Assembly: GCF_902459505.1 (NCBI RefSeq)
Contig: NC_047096.1
Location: forward strand, 11,346,001 to 11,410,000
Length of the DNA: 64,000 nucleotides
From: Geotrypetes seraphini
Taxonomy: Eukaryota; Chordata; Amphibia; Gymnophiona; Dermophiidae
Direction of reading: 5' to 3'
This document shows, one piece after another, positions 35,085 to 51,931 of the stretch; position 1 is the first letter of the stretch; the number at the start of each line of letters is the position of its first letter. A model generated the notes under the pieces. It had not been told where the DNA came from, did not search any database, and saw nothing but the letters and a program-made list of their open reading frames with translations. The position numbers were made by a program, and so were the translations under genes.

Positions 35085-35493
35085 TCGTATATACTCAAAT
35101 ATAAGTTGATCTGAATATATAAGTCGAGACCCCCATTTTTCCCCCTAAAAGGAAGAAAAATGGTTGACTCGAATATAAGTCAGGCGGCTTAATATTCAAG
35201 TGCCCTGCCCTGTCAGGCTCTGCACCCAGCCCCCCTCCCAATGGCTGCCACGAGATCAGGTTTCTTCAGCCGCTGAGCGGCACCGAGCAGGAACGCACTT
35301 TGGCGCTGAGCGGCTTCCTGACTGGCTCCTGCAAATTCTCTGGACCACCAGGGATCAGCAGAGGAGGCACAAGGGTAGGGAGGGGGGACAGGGTGCAGAG
35401 CCTGGTAGCGGCCTGCAATAATTCTGGGAGGAGGGCACTAGCCCAAATATAAACTGGGACCAAAAATCCCAGTTTATATTTGAGTATATATGG
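35085..35493. mobile_element. TA-flanked DNA element with TATATACTCAAATATAA termini
   Basis: TA at 35083-35084 and 35494-35495. The left end CGTATATACTCAAATATAAG and the right-end complement CATATATACTCAAATATAAA are inverse repeats. The interior is GC-rich without an ORF of known type. Same family as 49831-50604. Confidence 0.75.
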
Positions 35494-35499
35494 TAGATG

Positions 35500-38060
<2,561 letters not shown>

Positions 38061-38867
38061 CTAGCCAAGATTCTCACTTCAAAAGCACAAGGCTGACAAA
38101 TGAAAAATACATGAGAAGAAACCATCCAGCCATGAATGAAGGTTGTGACTGCTTAAATGAATAGTCTCCTTGACAGCCACAGCACTGAGTGGAGCAGCAG
38201 CAGGCTTTCCATATGCCAAATGTCCAAGAAACTAACTTTTAAACACTTCAGTCATCCCTTCCCCACTTCCTTCCTCCCAAAAGCAAGCAAGTTTAGATTA
38301 CGTTTTAGATAAACTGCATTTGTAACTGGCGTCAACGGCCATAGCTTCTCCTTCTTTCCCAAGAAAAGCAAATGCACTCATTTTCAATTCAAGACTTTTT
38401 ATAAGGAACTGGAGAAGATAAATAGATATGCAACATATTGGCATTTGTATTACTATACACTGCTTATTATCCAGAGGATGAAATTGATATGTCAAGTAAT
38501 AAACTGAATAGAATTTATAGACAAAGTGAACCATTGCTGGTTTTGACTTTCTATGCAAGACTGATTTTTGTTTTCTAAAATTGCTCTACATGCAGCTTTA
38601 ACAATTAAGATTAAGCCACTTTCATGCATGGTAAGCCAAATATTTCCCAGATGAGATCACTAGCATTCTCTTAGAGGTTGCCCACACTCCACTCCTCACT
38701 TTTCCAAAGCTACACTATGAAGAGAAAAATATGGCAACTGGGGCCATCTTAGAACTTGACAACAAACATACTAATTGGCCTCATTCAGTCAGAGAATGTC
38801 CATCACAATTACAAAACTGGAGAATCACCACCTTAATACTCACGGTTCTAAGCATGCTCCTTTGCAG

Positions 38868-39020
38868 GATGGCCTAGTGATTAGAGCAGCTGCCTCAGCA
38901 CCCTGAGGTTGTGAGTTTGATTCCCACTACAGCTCCTTGTGACTCTGGGCAAGTCACTTAACACTTCATTGCCCCATGTAAACCACACAGAAAAAGTAGT
39001 ATATCAAATCCCACCCCCCT
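38868..39020 (+). repeat. CORE-SINE fragment
   Basis: Box A-like TGGCCTAGTGATTAGAGC, box B-like GTGAGTTTGATTCCC and CORE CTGGGCAAGTCACTTAAC. It is truncated before the tail and lies about 215 bases from an STK38 exon. Confidence 0.75.
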
Positions 39021-39228
39021 TTGATTATCTCAGATGGTCAACATTAAGACCTCTAAAATGTTATAGTTAGAATCCCCTAAACTCCTCCACGTTCCATGCC
39101 AGTAACTATCCACTCCTCCCTCCCCTTCCAATGCAAATGCTTATTTCATGCACCATGAAACAAAAATAAGCAAAAACAACTAGACTTCCCCATGATCCCA
39201 TCACAAGAATCAAGTAAACACATTCTCA

Positions 39229-39438
<210 letters not shown>

Positions 39439-40259
39439 TCAGTTTTATGCAGATTCACAGAACAATAATTGCAGTAAGTCAGATTATGCCAACTTGTTAC
39501 TGATACCTCAGAAACCTAAGAACAGAGAAGTTAACAATGGCTACACAGCAATAATTATTTAACAAAGTTATCAGATACTCCTGTTTGGGCAACTCCAAAG
39601 AGACTAGCTTCAGTTCAATCAGGGTGAAAGCCAGGTTTCTGGCATCTACTTTTAGAAAGGAGACAGAGCAGCTTTTGAACTAGAAACTGGGGGAAAGCTG
39701 ACCATCACTGAAGAAATCATAGCTTAAGGATATCATCAAAACAAGAAAGTCAGGACATCCCAATAAACAGGTTGCAACAAAGGTCATAGTAGACCAAGTG
39801 CCTTTAAATAAAGAGCAGACAGACTTACAAATTATCACCATTAATTGCTGAGCAAGTTATTAATAGGAATTTTTTAAAAAACAGTTTAAAGTGTCTATAT
39901 CAAATGCTAGAAGCCTTAAAAAAAAAAAAAAAAGGAAAGGCGAGTTAAAGAAATAAGAATTGCCATACTGGGAAAGAATGAATGTTAGAATATATAGTTT
40001 AAAAAAAAATGGAAAGGTAAATATAATAAGCATCTCTTAGACTTGATGAAAGAAAGATAACGAAAATGGGACACTGTCATAGCAGAGTATAAATTATATC
40101 ACAATGATTCAGTGAATCAAATTGTGGAATAGCAGCATTGTGTGTTAAAGAGGACCTCGAATAAAAATTCTGCTGTAAACAAAATACACCTTGAAATCCT
40201 TATGGATAGAAATTCCATGTGTGAAAGAGAAGAAGATAGTGAGAGTATACTACTTTTCA

Positions 40260-42390
40260 CCTGCCCAGAATGAACAGACAGATGTGGGAACTGTTAGCAG
40301 AAATTAAGGAAGCTAACAAGTTAAAGAACACAACAACAATGGTTGATTTTGACCACCGAGTGGAATGAGCGTTGACAAAATCCAGAACAGGCTTTTTCTG
40401 AGCAAGGTACGCTGAAGTGATAGCCTCCTTGATCCAATGCACAACTGTAGACTTGGAAGCGCCATCCCCCTTACAAGGACAAAAAGACGATCCAACTGAT
40501 AGAACTCCTGGTTCTGCTGAACATAAGCATGAAGGACCCTACGGACATCCAACTTGCGCAACTATCGCTGCTCCAAAGAGCCCTCCCTACTACCTAAGAT
40601 CGGAAGGACAATAGACTGGTTAACATAAAAAAGGCAAAACCACCTTCGGCAGTAAGGAGGGAACCAACCGCAGCACAACCCGCTCCCTAGAGAATTCCAG
40701 GAAAGGAGGCCTACATGAATAGGCCTGCAGTTTACAAACGCACCTCGCAAAAGTAATGGCTACCAGGAACACCACCTTAAGAGTAAGGTCCTTCAATGTG
40801 CAGGAGCCAAGAGGCTCAAAAGGAGGACAAACCAGCACAGAGAGAACCAGACTGAGATCCCAGGACGGAACCAACGGACGAACCGGCAGCTGAAGCAATT
40901 TCGACACTCAAGAATTGAATCACATCTAGAGAAGAGGTCAAACGCCGACCATGCAACAGACCATGAAAAGAAGACAAAGCTGCAATCTGAACCCTGAGAG
41001 AGGACCAGGCAAGGCCCCGCACCAAGCCATCCTGCAAAAACTTCAAGCGAGGCAAAGACGTGCGAAGGGGAACATGCCAAGTATGGAACACCACTCCTCA
41101 AAAAGACGCCAAATGTGCACATAAAATCGAGAGGAAGAAAGTCTCTGAGACCCCAAGACAGTGGAGATCACCTTATCCAAATAACCTTTCTTATTTAGGC
41201 GTTCCCTTTCAAGAGGCAAGTCATAAGACAAAAGGGACCGTGATCGAACATGGGAACGGGACCCTGAGTCAGAAGGTTGGGTGATAGGGGCAGAGGAAGA
41301 GAATCTGCCACCAGAAGATGAACCAGATCTATATACCGCGGGGCTAGCCTGGAGCCACCAGGATCACGCAGCCTTCGTGTTGGGCAATCCAATGAAACAC
41401 TCTGTCCACCAGAGGCCAAGGAAGAAAACCATCCATCTGTCCATCAGCCAAGCCTACACCAGAGCATGCAGCCCGCCTGGTTATCCCTGCACCAACTGAA
41501 GAACCTCAGTGCTTTGGTGTTGACACTCATGACCATAAGGTCCATGACTGGCCAACCACAGGTCTGAACCACCAACTCAAAGACTTCCAACCTGAGTCAC
41601 CACTCTCCGGGATCTAGAACAAGAGACTGAGGAAGTCCACCTGGATGTTGTCCACTCCCACTTTGTGGAAGGCCAATATGTCCAGAAGATGAGCCTCTGC
41701 CCATTCCATGAGAAGAGTTGCCTCCTGCAATACCAGATAATTCTTGGTTCCCCCCTGATGACTGACATACGCCACAGCCATGGTACCGTCTGAGAGAACC
41801 TGAATGGACTTGCTCTCCAGCGACAGCTGGAAAGCCAGCAACACCAACCAAATGGCTCTGATCTCCAGAACACTGATCAACCAGGAAGCTTGCACCAAGC
41901 GACCGAGACATTGAACTCCCCAACCAAGGAAACTGGCGTCTTTTTGTTTTCAATCTCACAGCACACAACTGCAAAGATTAATAGAGCAGACCCCACTGGC
42001 TCACTAAACTGTAGTCTGTACCTAAAGGGTGGCTAATGTGTAGAGTTGAGGCTCCTCTAAGAATTGGAAATGGGGGGGAGGGACTTGACCCTTCTGAGTG
42101 TGGCACCTCCAAGGTTGGTAGGACCCCCCCCCCCCCAAGATGGTCCCCCAAGCTCTGCCCGGACAGAAAAAGGGACAAGAGAAAGTTACTGAACAGATCC
42201 AACAGGCCCTAACTAACCAAAAGAAATAATGCAAAGGTTTACCATCTCCACCTGCATGACACTGAGAACAGACTGATTGCTGATAGGACTGCACAACCCA
42301 CTTGTACTGCTGCTAAAAGTCATTATGTCTCAGTCTCCACCTGCTGGCAGAGGAGCATAAAGTTCTGTGCCGGACTGAAGGGACACTAAA
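40260..42390 (-). mobile_element. DIRS-type retroelement relic
   Basis: Fossil of the DIRS order read on the minus strand. RNase H-like sequence (VLSDGTMAVAYVSHQGG) is visible near 41700-41830. Tyrosine-recombinase-region sequence lies near 40620-41230, and the outer end (CTGGCAGAGGAGCATAAAG on plus) near 42340-42390. It is broken in many places and incomplete, and lies within an STK38 intron. Confidence 0.75.
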
Positions 42391-42945
42391 GAAATTAAGT
42401 TTAATGTGAGAAATTGCAAAGAGATGCATGCAGGAAGGTACAATCCAAAATATAGCTATATGATGCAAGGTTCCACATTAGGAGTTAACATCAAGGAAAT
42501 GGATCTAGAAGCCATCACTGATGGTCTACTGTAATCCTCTTAGTGTGCAGTGGTGGCTAAGAGAATAAATAGAATGTTAAGGATTAGGAAAAGGAATGGT
42601 AAATATTATGCAATGCCTTTGTATCATTCCATGGTACAATTGCACCTTAAATATGTGCAGTTCTAATCACCACATCTCAAAAATGATATAGCCGAGACAA
42701 CTTCCCTATGATAAAAGGCTAGGTCTCTTCAACTTGGTAAAGAGACAGCTGAAAGGAGATACGAAAGAGGTCTATAAAATCACGAGAAGACCTGCTGGTA
42801 GGAATGGATAACCCTTTGTGCAAAACAGTGAACCGACGCTAAGAAATCTGCCATGACCTGTATTGACCACTATTGTAAACAGGATGCTGGGCTTGGTGGA
42901 CCTTTGATCTGTCTCAGTTTGGTGATGTATGTGAACTTCTGTGAA
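42391..42945 (+). repeat. Diverged CR1-like LINE fragment
   Basis: Plus-strand order of blocks parallels 21695-22715 (AAGTTTAATGTGAGAAATTG; GTGCAGTGGTGGCTAAGAG; MKIINRMLRIRKRN-like). Heavily decayed. Confidence 0.6.
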
Positions 42946-43136
42946 GTAGTTAAGATTTGTGCATCTCTGTAGTTTATATACATGACATTGGGACCAGCCC
43001 TATGGCAAGTAGTACAGCACAGTTCCATTTCTGGGTCAGATTTTCCCTTCCCTGGGTTAGCTGAAGCTGCTGCAGAGACAATGCTCAGTCCTGGGGTGAG
43101 AGGGAGTGCAATAGTGATATCCAATGTCAGGATTTA

Positions 43137-43290
43137 AACTTAGAAACATGATGGCAAATAAAGGCCAAATGGCCCATCTAGTCTGCCCATCCGCAGTAAC
43201 CATTATCTCTTTCTCTCTCTCTCTCTCTGAGAGATCCCATGTGCCTATCTCACATCTTCTTGAATTGCTGCTCCTTGGCCAAGTATCACT
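43137..43290 (-). repeat. CR1-like LINE 3' end
   Basis: Complement of the tail seen at 32556 and 62270 (AAACATGATGGCAAATAAAG, GGCCCATCTAGTCTGCCCAT), followed by a CT simple repeat. Confidence 0.75.
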
Positions 43291-44920
43291 GCAAGGCTAG
43301 GCAGGGAGATAAAATTAATTACGGAAATACTCCCAGGCAGTTGCAGACAGAGACTCAACTACCTAAGCCTAGGCTTAAATGGTGCATTCAACTTATCTAA
43401 ACTGCCCTGCACATAAAAGGCTTCCTGGTTAACAATTTATTGTAAGTAAATTTGGAGGACACAAGATAAGCATTTTGTTAAAAATACACGGAGTTGAAAG
43501 CATAATCTAGCAACACATGTTTAAACATTCACAGCGCTTTACAATAGATGTTGTTAGAATGAATGACAAAGGCTTTAATATGAAATGCTAGAAGTTGTAG
43601 TGGTAACAGCCATGTGGCTGGGTCCATCTGGTAGGCTGCAAGTTTTTAACACCAGTGGTGTAGCTCCCACCCCCCTTCCAACCCCCCCCCAAAAAAAAAA
43701 AAAAAAAAAAAAAACAAAACCTGAAGTTCTCTGAACAGCTGACAGGGATGCCCAAGCCCTGCTAACCAAAGAGCTCCATAGTCTGAACCTCTCCTAGTGT
43801 GAGGAAATCAGCAATCTTTGCACATGCTTGGTTCACACACATGAACCAAGCATGAACAAGGAGTGCTGCTGTCAGCAGCTGTAAAGCACCAGGGGATGTT
43901 TGGGTCATGGAACTCAGGCATCCCTACCAGCAAAAGTAATTTTTATCAGGGGAAAAGAGCACATCCTTCTCCCTCAACTGGACTGCTGGTTTATGATCTC
44001 GGTATCAACTAGAAGTCCTAAATGACAGAAGCCCTCACTTAGCTTGCCAAAAGATGGAGCTATTTAGGGGATCTAGAAAGCCAGATGTTTGAAACAGGCC
44101 ACACCAATGTTTCTAGCTACTGAGAGAGAAAGCCTTGTAGTTAGGCACTGGAAAGGTGGGTGCTGGAGGACTGAGGGCCAGACGCACAGTTCCAGCAATC
44201 CAGTGGAAAACATCAGGTTGTGAGCGATGGTCAGCACAAACAGCATGCAAAGTATATACGCCCTGTTTGTGTCAAGTACCACAATGAAAAGGGGAGGAAC
44301 TGTGCCTGGCATCCATGCACAAGAGCGGAGCATTGTGCACAACTCGTGTGCCGTACAAGTACAGTGCAGAGCTGTGTTCACAGAGTTCCGGTAAGCAGAA
44401 ATAAGATTTAGAAAAACAAAACCAAAACTTCCAGCGAAAGCAAGTTCAGAGGTCTTTTTTTTTCTAGTATTTTTACAGTGCAATTTGGATGCAGCTGTTG
44501 TACATATTTTGTGTGCATGTGTGTCCCATGCCTAAAGCAGCTGTTGGGTGCGGGACACACACACAAAGCACACACAGCAACTATTCAAGCAAAATTCAAG
44601 CTAACAGTTCCAGACCAGCTGGAAAATTTTGATTGCTAAAAGGTGCTCTTTTCAGTACTAATGAGCTCCTTGTAATGCATTTGCATAAGATTCTCAGTGA
44701 CCGCTACCGCAATTAGTAAAAGCCCCGAGAACCCTTTTGTGCATTGGAGGTTGAGCAACCTTGCAAGTAAGACTGACTATAACCAGTCTTACTTGCACGG
44801 CAAGCTTTTGAGCATCGGGGCCTGAGTGGGAAACAGAAAATTATGACAAAGCTTATCCAATGTGCCCATCCATAAATCTTTTAACCTCTCTTTTAATCTT
44901 CTATGTTCTCTTCTTAAAAG
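43291..44920. other. STK38 intron, no recognised gene
   Basis: A C/A homopolymer lies at 43681-43714. The 136-codon minus frame at 44073-44483 has no recognised domain and repeats short cysteine-rich motifs. No element borders were identified. Confidence 0.35.
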
Positions 44921-45084
44921 AAAGTACAACATGTACTGTATTGAATCTTCTGTTTATTGCTGTCATCAATAAAAATTGTTTAAACATAAGAAAGTACAAA
45001 GGTGCCAGACTAAAGAGTGGTCTGGTTAAGGAGTAACATTGCATATAGTCACACACTGTGGTTAACAGCAGGATGGACAGTTTA

Positions 45085-45171
45085 GATCAGGGGTCTCAAA
45101 GTCCTTCCTTGAGGGCCGCAATCCAGTCGGGTTTTCAGGATTTCCCCAATGAATATGCATGAGATCTTGGT
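45085..45171. repeat. Left half of a palindromic hAT-like MITE
   Basis: GGGGTCTCAAAGTCCTTCCT, CGGGTTTTCAGGATTTCCCC and AATGAATATGCATGAGATC form the left arm of the 18068 family, ending at an abrupt junction. Confidence 0.6.
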
Positions 45172-45249
45172 GCAATAAACAGAAGATTCAATACAGTACA
45201 TGTTTAGATGGTTCTTTAACTATGTTGCTATATATAGCCATAAGAGGGA

Positions 45250-45452
45250 AAAGGGTTGGGACTTGTATACAACCTTTTTGTGGTTACACATTCAAAGTGG
45301 TTTTACATATATACAGGTACTTATTTTGTACCTAGGGCAATAGAGGATTAAGTGACTTGCCCAGTGTCACAAGGAGTAGCGCTGGGAATCAATCCCAGAA
45401 CCTCAGGGTGCTGAGGCAGCAGTTCTACCACTAGGCCACTCATCTTCTTGAC
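45250..45452 (-). repeat. CORE-SINE
   Basis: Minus-strand copy with CORE complement AGTGACTTGCCCAGTGTCAC and head complement near CTACCACTAGGCCACTCATC. It ends about 50 bases from the STK38 exon at 45503. Confidence 0.8.
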
Positions 45453-45473
45453 ACCATGTATAAGCTAAGCTCA

Positions 45474-45635
<162 letters not shown>

Positions 45636-45825
45636 TTAGTTACAAGTTAAGAAATCAAAATCTTTTGACTATCTGTGTCTCAAAAAGGGGAGAGGCATTT
45701 AATATACTCTTTTCACATCAAGAACACACAAAAGAGTCAAAAAGAAAACATAAAATATAAGATCCAGGGAGCCTCCCTGCTATGCATTCCTGAAATAAGC
45801 TTGTGATACTGGTGAATGCACTAAT

Positions 45826-46083
45826 TAGAGAATGACATGGCGACAAAATTTGTCACAGTTACTGACCCTGGGGGAAACCCATCTCTATGTCATTCTTTAA
45901 AGAGAGAGGGAAGAATCAGAGTATGAATGGGCCCAGCTACTGACCCTTAGGCCTTGCATTGAAAAATGCTGGTGTAGAAGGACTGAGGTTGAGACAGACA
46001 CTAAAGAATGACATGGGATTGTTTCTCGTGGTTATCAGCGGGGACAGGAATGATGATGAATTCTGTCACCGAGTCATTCTCTA
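45826..46083. mobile_element. hAT-like MITE
   Basis: Ends TAGAGAATGACATGGCGACA and the inverse (CACCGAGTCATTCTCTA). Eight-base flanks GCACTAAT (45818-45825) and GCGCTAAT (46084-46091) differ at one base, fitting a hAT target duplication. Confidence 0.8.
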
Positions 46084-46655
46084 GCGCTAATTCCAAAGAA
46101 ATGATGTAACTCAGTTTAAGAAAAACACCACCTTTATAGCCTGGTAAACTCTAAACTCCTTTCTCTTCTAGCCCCTCCCAGCCCTTTAGTCACATCTGGC
46201 TCTGCTACAACAGTAGAAACATACTGGACCAACTCATTGGAGAATTCTCATTGCCAGGGTGATCACATAGATCATTTCACCAATTACCACAAAAATCAGC
46301 TTCAGCAATAAGCAACTGATACGCCCTACTCCGAACTGGAAAGAATATTGCATGGAAAACTTTTCCAGAAAAATGTTGTTTGCATGATTGTTTTCCAAAA
46401 CTTAACTATGCAAACTTTGATGCCTTAAGAAGATGCTGTACCTCAAGGTTCTTCAAGTAAATGAACTGATTTAAATGGGGTTGGGGCTGGAAAAAGACAT
46501 TTACCCCCAGATTCTATATATGGCACATAAAACTGTATGCCCAAACTTGGACATGTGTCCAATTTAATTGAGTAATGAGCCAATTAGTAGCAACTGACCG
46601 CTAACAATTATTGCCAACAATTTGGATATGCATGTGCATCTTGCTAAATGCTATT

Positions 46656-47560
46656 CTATAAAGATTTTATTTAAAAAAAATTTGATCCCACCTAAAAACC
46701 TAGGTGATTTCCAAAAATACATAATCCTTTTAAAATACATTACATACACATGTATAAAAATACAGCCTAATATCTGCCCTACTGCTCAAACCCTAACATA
46801 AATGCACTTACAAACAGCTGTCTCTTTAATAATTTTTTTGAAAATTGCTCTACCAGCACACAAGCTTGTTTGCCCCGATAAGGCATGCCAAAGTTTTACC
46901 CCAGCCGTTCAGAACACTGAATCATATCATTGCATGACGTACCCTGGCTACTTTATCTTCTGACAATCTCATTCTACTTTCAGATCTTAGTACCCTCCTG
47001 GGATGATATACAGTACTCCTCTGAAATTCATGGGGGTTCCGTTCAAGGAGCACCCGCGAATTTCGAGAAAACCATGAAGGCAGTTTAGGAGTGGATCGGA
47101 GGCAGGAGAAGGCTGCAGGGGCAGCGACGGGTGCTAAAAATCAATATTTAGGCTGGCAGGCAGTTTGGCTGTGCAGAAGGCTGACCAGGAGGAGAGGAGA
47201 AGGAATCGACGGCTATGCAGAAGGGTAATTCGCGGACTCAGTCATTCCCTGTATTTTCTGACTGGAAGAGGCAGTCAGACAATACTGCGAATGACTGAGT
47301 CTGCGAATTGCGAATTCGCAGGGGTCTACTGTACTTCCATCAAGTCATGGAAAACATACAGGAGCTACAGTCTGATGGATTATTGACAGCATTTTGTATT
47401 GAACAGGAAACCAATGCAGTTGTTTCAAAAGGAGCATCACAGGAGCTGTCATCAGAAGTTGTAAAGTTTTACATTTTAATTTTGTTACCCCTACATATAT
47501 CACATTGTAATAATCCAATCTTAATATCATTGCTTGTACCATTGTTCAAAAATCATGAGG
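46656..47560 (-). repeat. L2-like LINE 3' part, split by a MITE
   Basis: Minus-strand ORF2 remnants LRLDYYNVIYVGVTKLKCKT and LLKQLHWFPVQYKM lie at 47400-47540. The AT-rich 3' region continues below 47010 after the interruption at 47011-47331. Confidence 0.65.
47011..47331. mobile_element. Pogo/Tigger-like MITE
   Basis: TA on both sides (47009-47010 and 47332-47333). Ends CAGTACTCCTCTGAAATTCA and TTCGCAGGGGTCTACTG start with CAGT/CAGTA-type pogo termini. An inner inverted pair around GACTCAGTCATTC and GAATGACTGAGTC is present. Related to 23474-23818. Confidence 0.8.
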
Positions 47561-48689
47561 CGCAAGCATTGCCTTTAATCTATGTAGCTGCCCATATCCC
47601 ATAGGAGGGGCCTTAGGCACCTGGGGTCTTAGGCCACTTTCCCAGTGCATTCTGGGATGCACTGGGAGGGGCCTAAGACTCCAATTGGACAGATACCTAA
47701 AGCCCCTCCCTCCTGCCAGATGTCATATAAAAAAGAGCATAATCCAAATCTTCATTACACATCTCTTCTGGTTTCAACGGCAAATTGAAACCACCTGACA
47801 TAATTTCACCATATCTACCAGCAGACTCAATAAAAATTCCAAAAAAAGGAAAACCATGCTGAGTTCCCACACCTGGAGGCAAATTTACAACACCATACTC
47901 TCATTCTTCATCACCAAACATTCACCCAACTCACATACCATTGTATCTACCAACTTAAAAGTCATATATAATTTATAAAACACTACCACCCCTTCCCCAT
48001 GCTTTCGCTCCTGACACGCCCAAAACCACTAAAACTCAGGTGGGAAACATTGTCTCACTAAAACTGCATCAGTTTTCGATAACCAAGACTCATACATAAA
48101 ACTCCATATTCTCCTTCCTACAGCATATCATAAATGTGCATGCAAATCATAGTGTGTAACGGAAAAGGGGCATGGTCATGGGAGAAGTATAGGCAGGTCA
48201 GGGGCATTCACTTAAGTATTACAGAATTGTGGGGATCCATACCCAATTTATGCATGAGGATTTACACCAAGTTTCAGCTATACTTGCTAATCTATACATG
48301 GCACCCAACTGGATGTGCCAATTATAGAATAGCATTCTGTATGCTTTTCTTTTCTTTTTTTTTTTTTTTTTTGCATCATTTACAGAATCTAGTCTTTAAT
48401 TGTAGGTGTGTTTGGTTGTGTTTTTTTATTTCTTCATGTTACAGCTTTCCACCAATAGCTCAGTGAGTGGCATTGAATTATAGTATATTTCCCTGCCCCT
48501 AGATTGTTTACAACTTTTTATAGTTTGTATTATTAAAGTAGTTTTATAGTTTGTATTATTAAAGTAGTTAATGTATTTTTAAACATTTTTATTGGAATTT
48601 GTTGTTCATTTTTGTCTCTTCTTCCTCTTGTGATTTTTTAAAAATTATTTTTCCCCTAATAAATCACTTAAGATATGTTGAATTTATTT

Positions 48690-49555
<866 letters not shown>

Positions 49556-49830
49556 CTATTCTTTAGCTAAATATGGGCATGCATCATTGACCTCATCATA
49601 CTTAATATAAAGAAAGCATTAACATAAACCCAAAAGATCAAATAAAATATTTCCCCCCCCCCCAGTTTTTAAGAAGTAGATCTGGTTATTATTTGTACTA
49701 TATCTGTAAGAAATATTTCATGACAAAAGTGCCAAAATTTTTCATGCAAAAAAGAAGGCTTTCTAGCTCTTATTTATCCACACCACTTAATATTTAGGGA
49801 TAAACATACAAATGTCTGATATCGGAATTA

Positions 49831-50604
49831 CTGTATATACTCAAATATAAGCCAATTTGATTATAAACTGAGGTAACTTCCCCCCCCCAAAAAAAAAGGG
49901 GAAAAAAAGGTTCACTCAAATATAAACCGGGGGGGTTTATATTCAATTGCTCTGTCTTGCACCCAGCCCTCCTCCCCTCCCTCCTTCCATTCCCTTCCTC
50001 CATCTCTCCCTGCCCAGCTCTGCACCCAGCCTCCAATGCCCACTTCAGACCTCCCTTAAGCCCTGGTGGTCCAGCGGAGAGTCAGAACAGGAGCGATCTT
50101 TACCACATCCTGTTCCAGCCAACTATTAACCACCCCACTTCCCTCCTGCCTCCTGGACCCCTCTACAACATACCTTTTGAACCCTGGTGGTCTAGCAGTG
50201 AAGCAGCTCACCAAGTTTCAAGTTTATTAGGATTTTATATACCGCCTATCAAGGTTATCTAAGCGGTTTTACAATCAGGTACTCAAGCATTTTCCCTCTC
50301 TGTCCCGGTGGGCTCACAATCTAGCTAACGTACCTGGGGCTATGGAGGACTGAGTGACTTGCCCAGGGTCACAAGGAACAGCGCGGGGTTTGAACCCACA
50401 ACCCCAGGGTGCTGAGGCTGTAGATCAAACCACTGCGCCACACACTCCTGGATCCCCAGGGCTTAAGGCAGGTCCATGCGAGACCTGAAATGGGTCAGGG
50501 GTGGGGTAAGAATACAGATTTGAGGACCCGAATATAAACCAAGACCCCCATATCTGGGCCATTTTTTCACCCCAAAATCTTGGTTCATATTCAAGTATAT
50601 ACAG
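49831..50604. mobile_element. TA-flanked DNA element carrying a nested CORE-SINE
   Basis: TA at 49829-49830 and 50605-50606. Ends CTGTATATACTCAAATATAA and the inverse-like TCAAGTATATACAG. The interior is C-rich without a transposase. A CORE-SINE interrupts it at 50212-50450. Same family as 35085-35493. Confidence 0.8.
50212..50450 (-). repeat. CORE-SINE nested in a DNA element
   Basis: Closely similar to 12133-12372 along its full length, from the tail complement TTTATTAGGATTTTATATAC to the head complement CAAACCACTGCGCCACACAC. The two copies are the youngest-looking CORE-SINEs in the window. Confidence 0.85.
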
Positions 50605-50634
50605 TACTCAATTGCAAGTATGATTTTCAACCTA

Positions 50635-50760
<126 letters not shown>

Positions 50761-51549
50761 CTAACCAGGAGATGCAAATTAATGAGTTAATAATAAAACA
50801 AATAGTGCATGAAGAATAAAGTGTTATTTTTTTAACCCTACAAGGTCCCCACTTAAACCTGATAAGCTGCTGCTATTTGCCTCAGACTTTCAGGACTATC
50901 CTGCCAAAGGTAAGGTCAAAGCTATAATGACTAATAGCACAAGGATTCTAGAAACTCCTGTGCAATTTACAAATCATCTGCTGATCTCCAAAATTTAAGT
51001 TTAGTTAAAGGATACCAAATCCTGCAGGAAGTCCCATTACAAAAACAGTCATACAACTGACTAAAAAGCAGAAATGACAACTTTTGTTATTTTTATTTTT
51101 AGACACTGCAACATCAAAAAGTAGGAGACAGTAAGTTCTCTTCTGGGAGGAATGGCTTCTGTTCCATTTCTAAAACAACATTAACAACAAACAGAAAACT
51201 GGACTTGTGTGTTATACTTAATTTAAAAATTCATTAACCTGAATTTCTTCTAGGAAATAAAGAGTTACAATGGAAATCAGTATTATCTCCAAATCAAATT
51301 TTTTTCTTGGCATTCGCTGCTGGCCAAAAAATGCATTAAAGAACTACAGCTCCTGTGTAAAAAAGGAATATTTTACAGCTGCCCCTGCTTTACCCTGTTG
51401 ACTTTATCCAAATTTTGCTCTGAGGTTCATTTTTAATTTGTCATTAGTGTTCAGATGGACCTCATCCAAGTACAACTATGTTACAGATGTCATTCACTCC
51501 CCCTCTCCTATTTTTTTTTTCTATCTCTATGCACAAGCAAAATAACTTA

Positions 51550-51703
51550 GGGGTCCTTTTACAAAGCCACGCTAGCGGTTTTATCGCACGCACCGGATTA
51601 GCGTGCGCTAACCAGAAATCTACCGCCAGCGCAAAAGGAGGCGGTAGCGGCTAGCGTGTGCGGCAATCTAGCATGCGCTGGTGCGGCTTTGTAAAAGGAG
51701 CCC
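51550..51703. mobile_element. Harbinger-like MITE
   Basis: TTA at 51547-51549 and 51704-51706. Ends GGGGTCCTTTTACAAAGCC and GGCTTTGTAAAAGGAGCCC. CG-rich interior with GCGGTAGCGG. It lies 27 bases from the STK38 exon at 51731. Confidence 0.85.
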
Positions 51704-51706
51704 TTA

Positions 51707-51931
<225 letters not shown>

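Noticed and set aside
43205-43230. CRISPR-like or other regularly spaced repeat array
   Set aside because: It is a simple CT repeat. No spaced direct repeats exist anywhere in the window, and the DNA is vertebrate.
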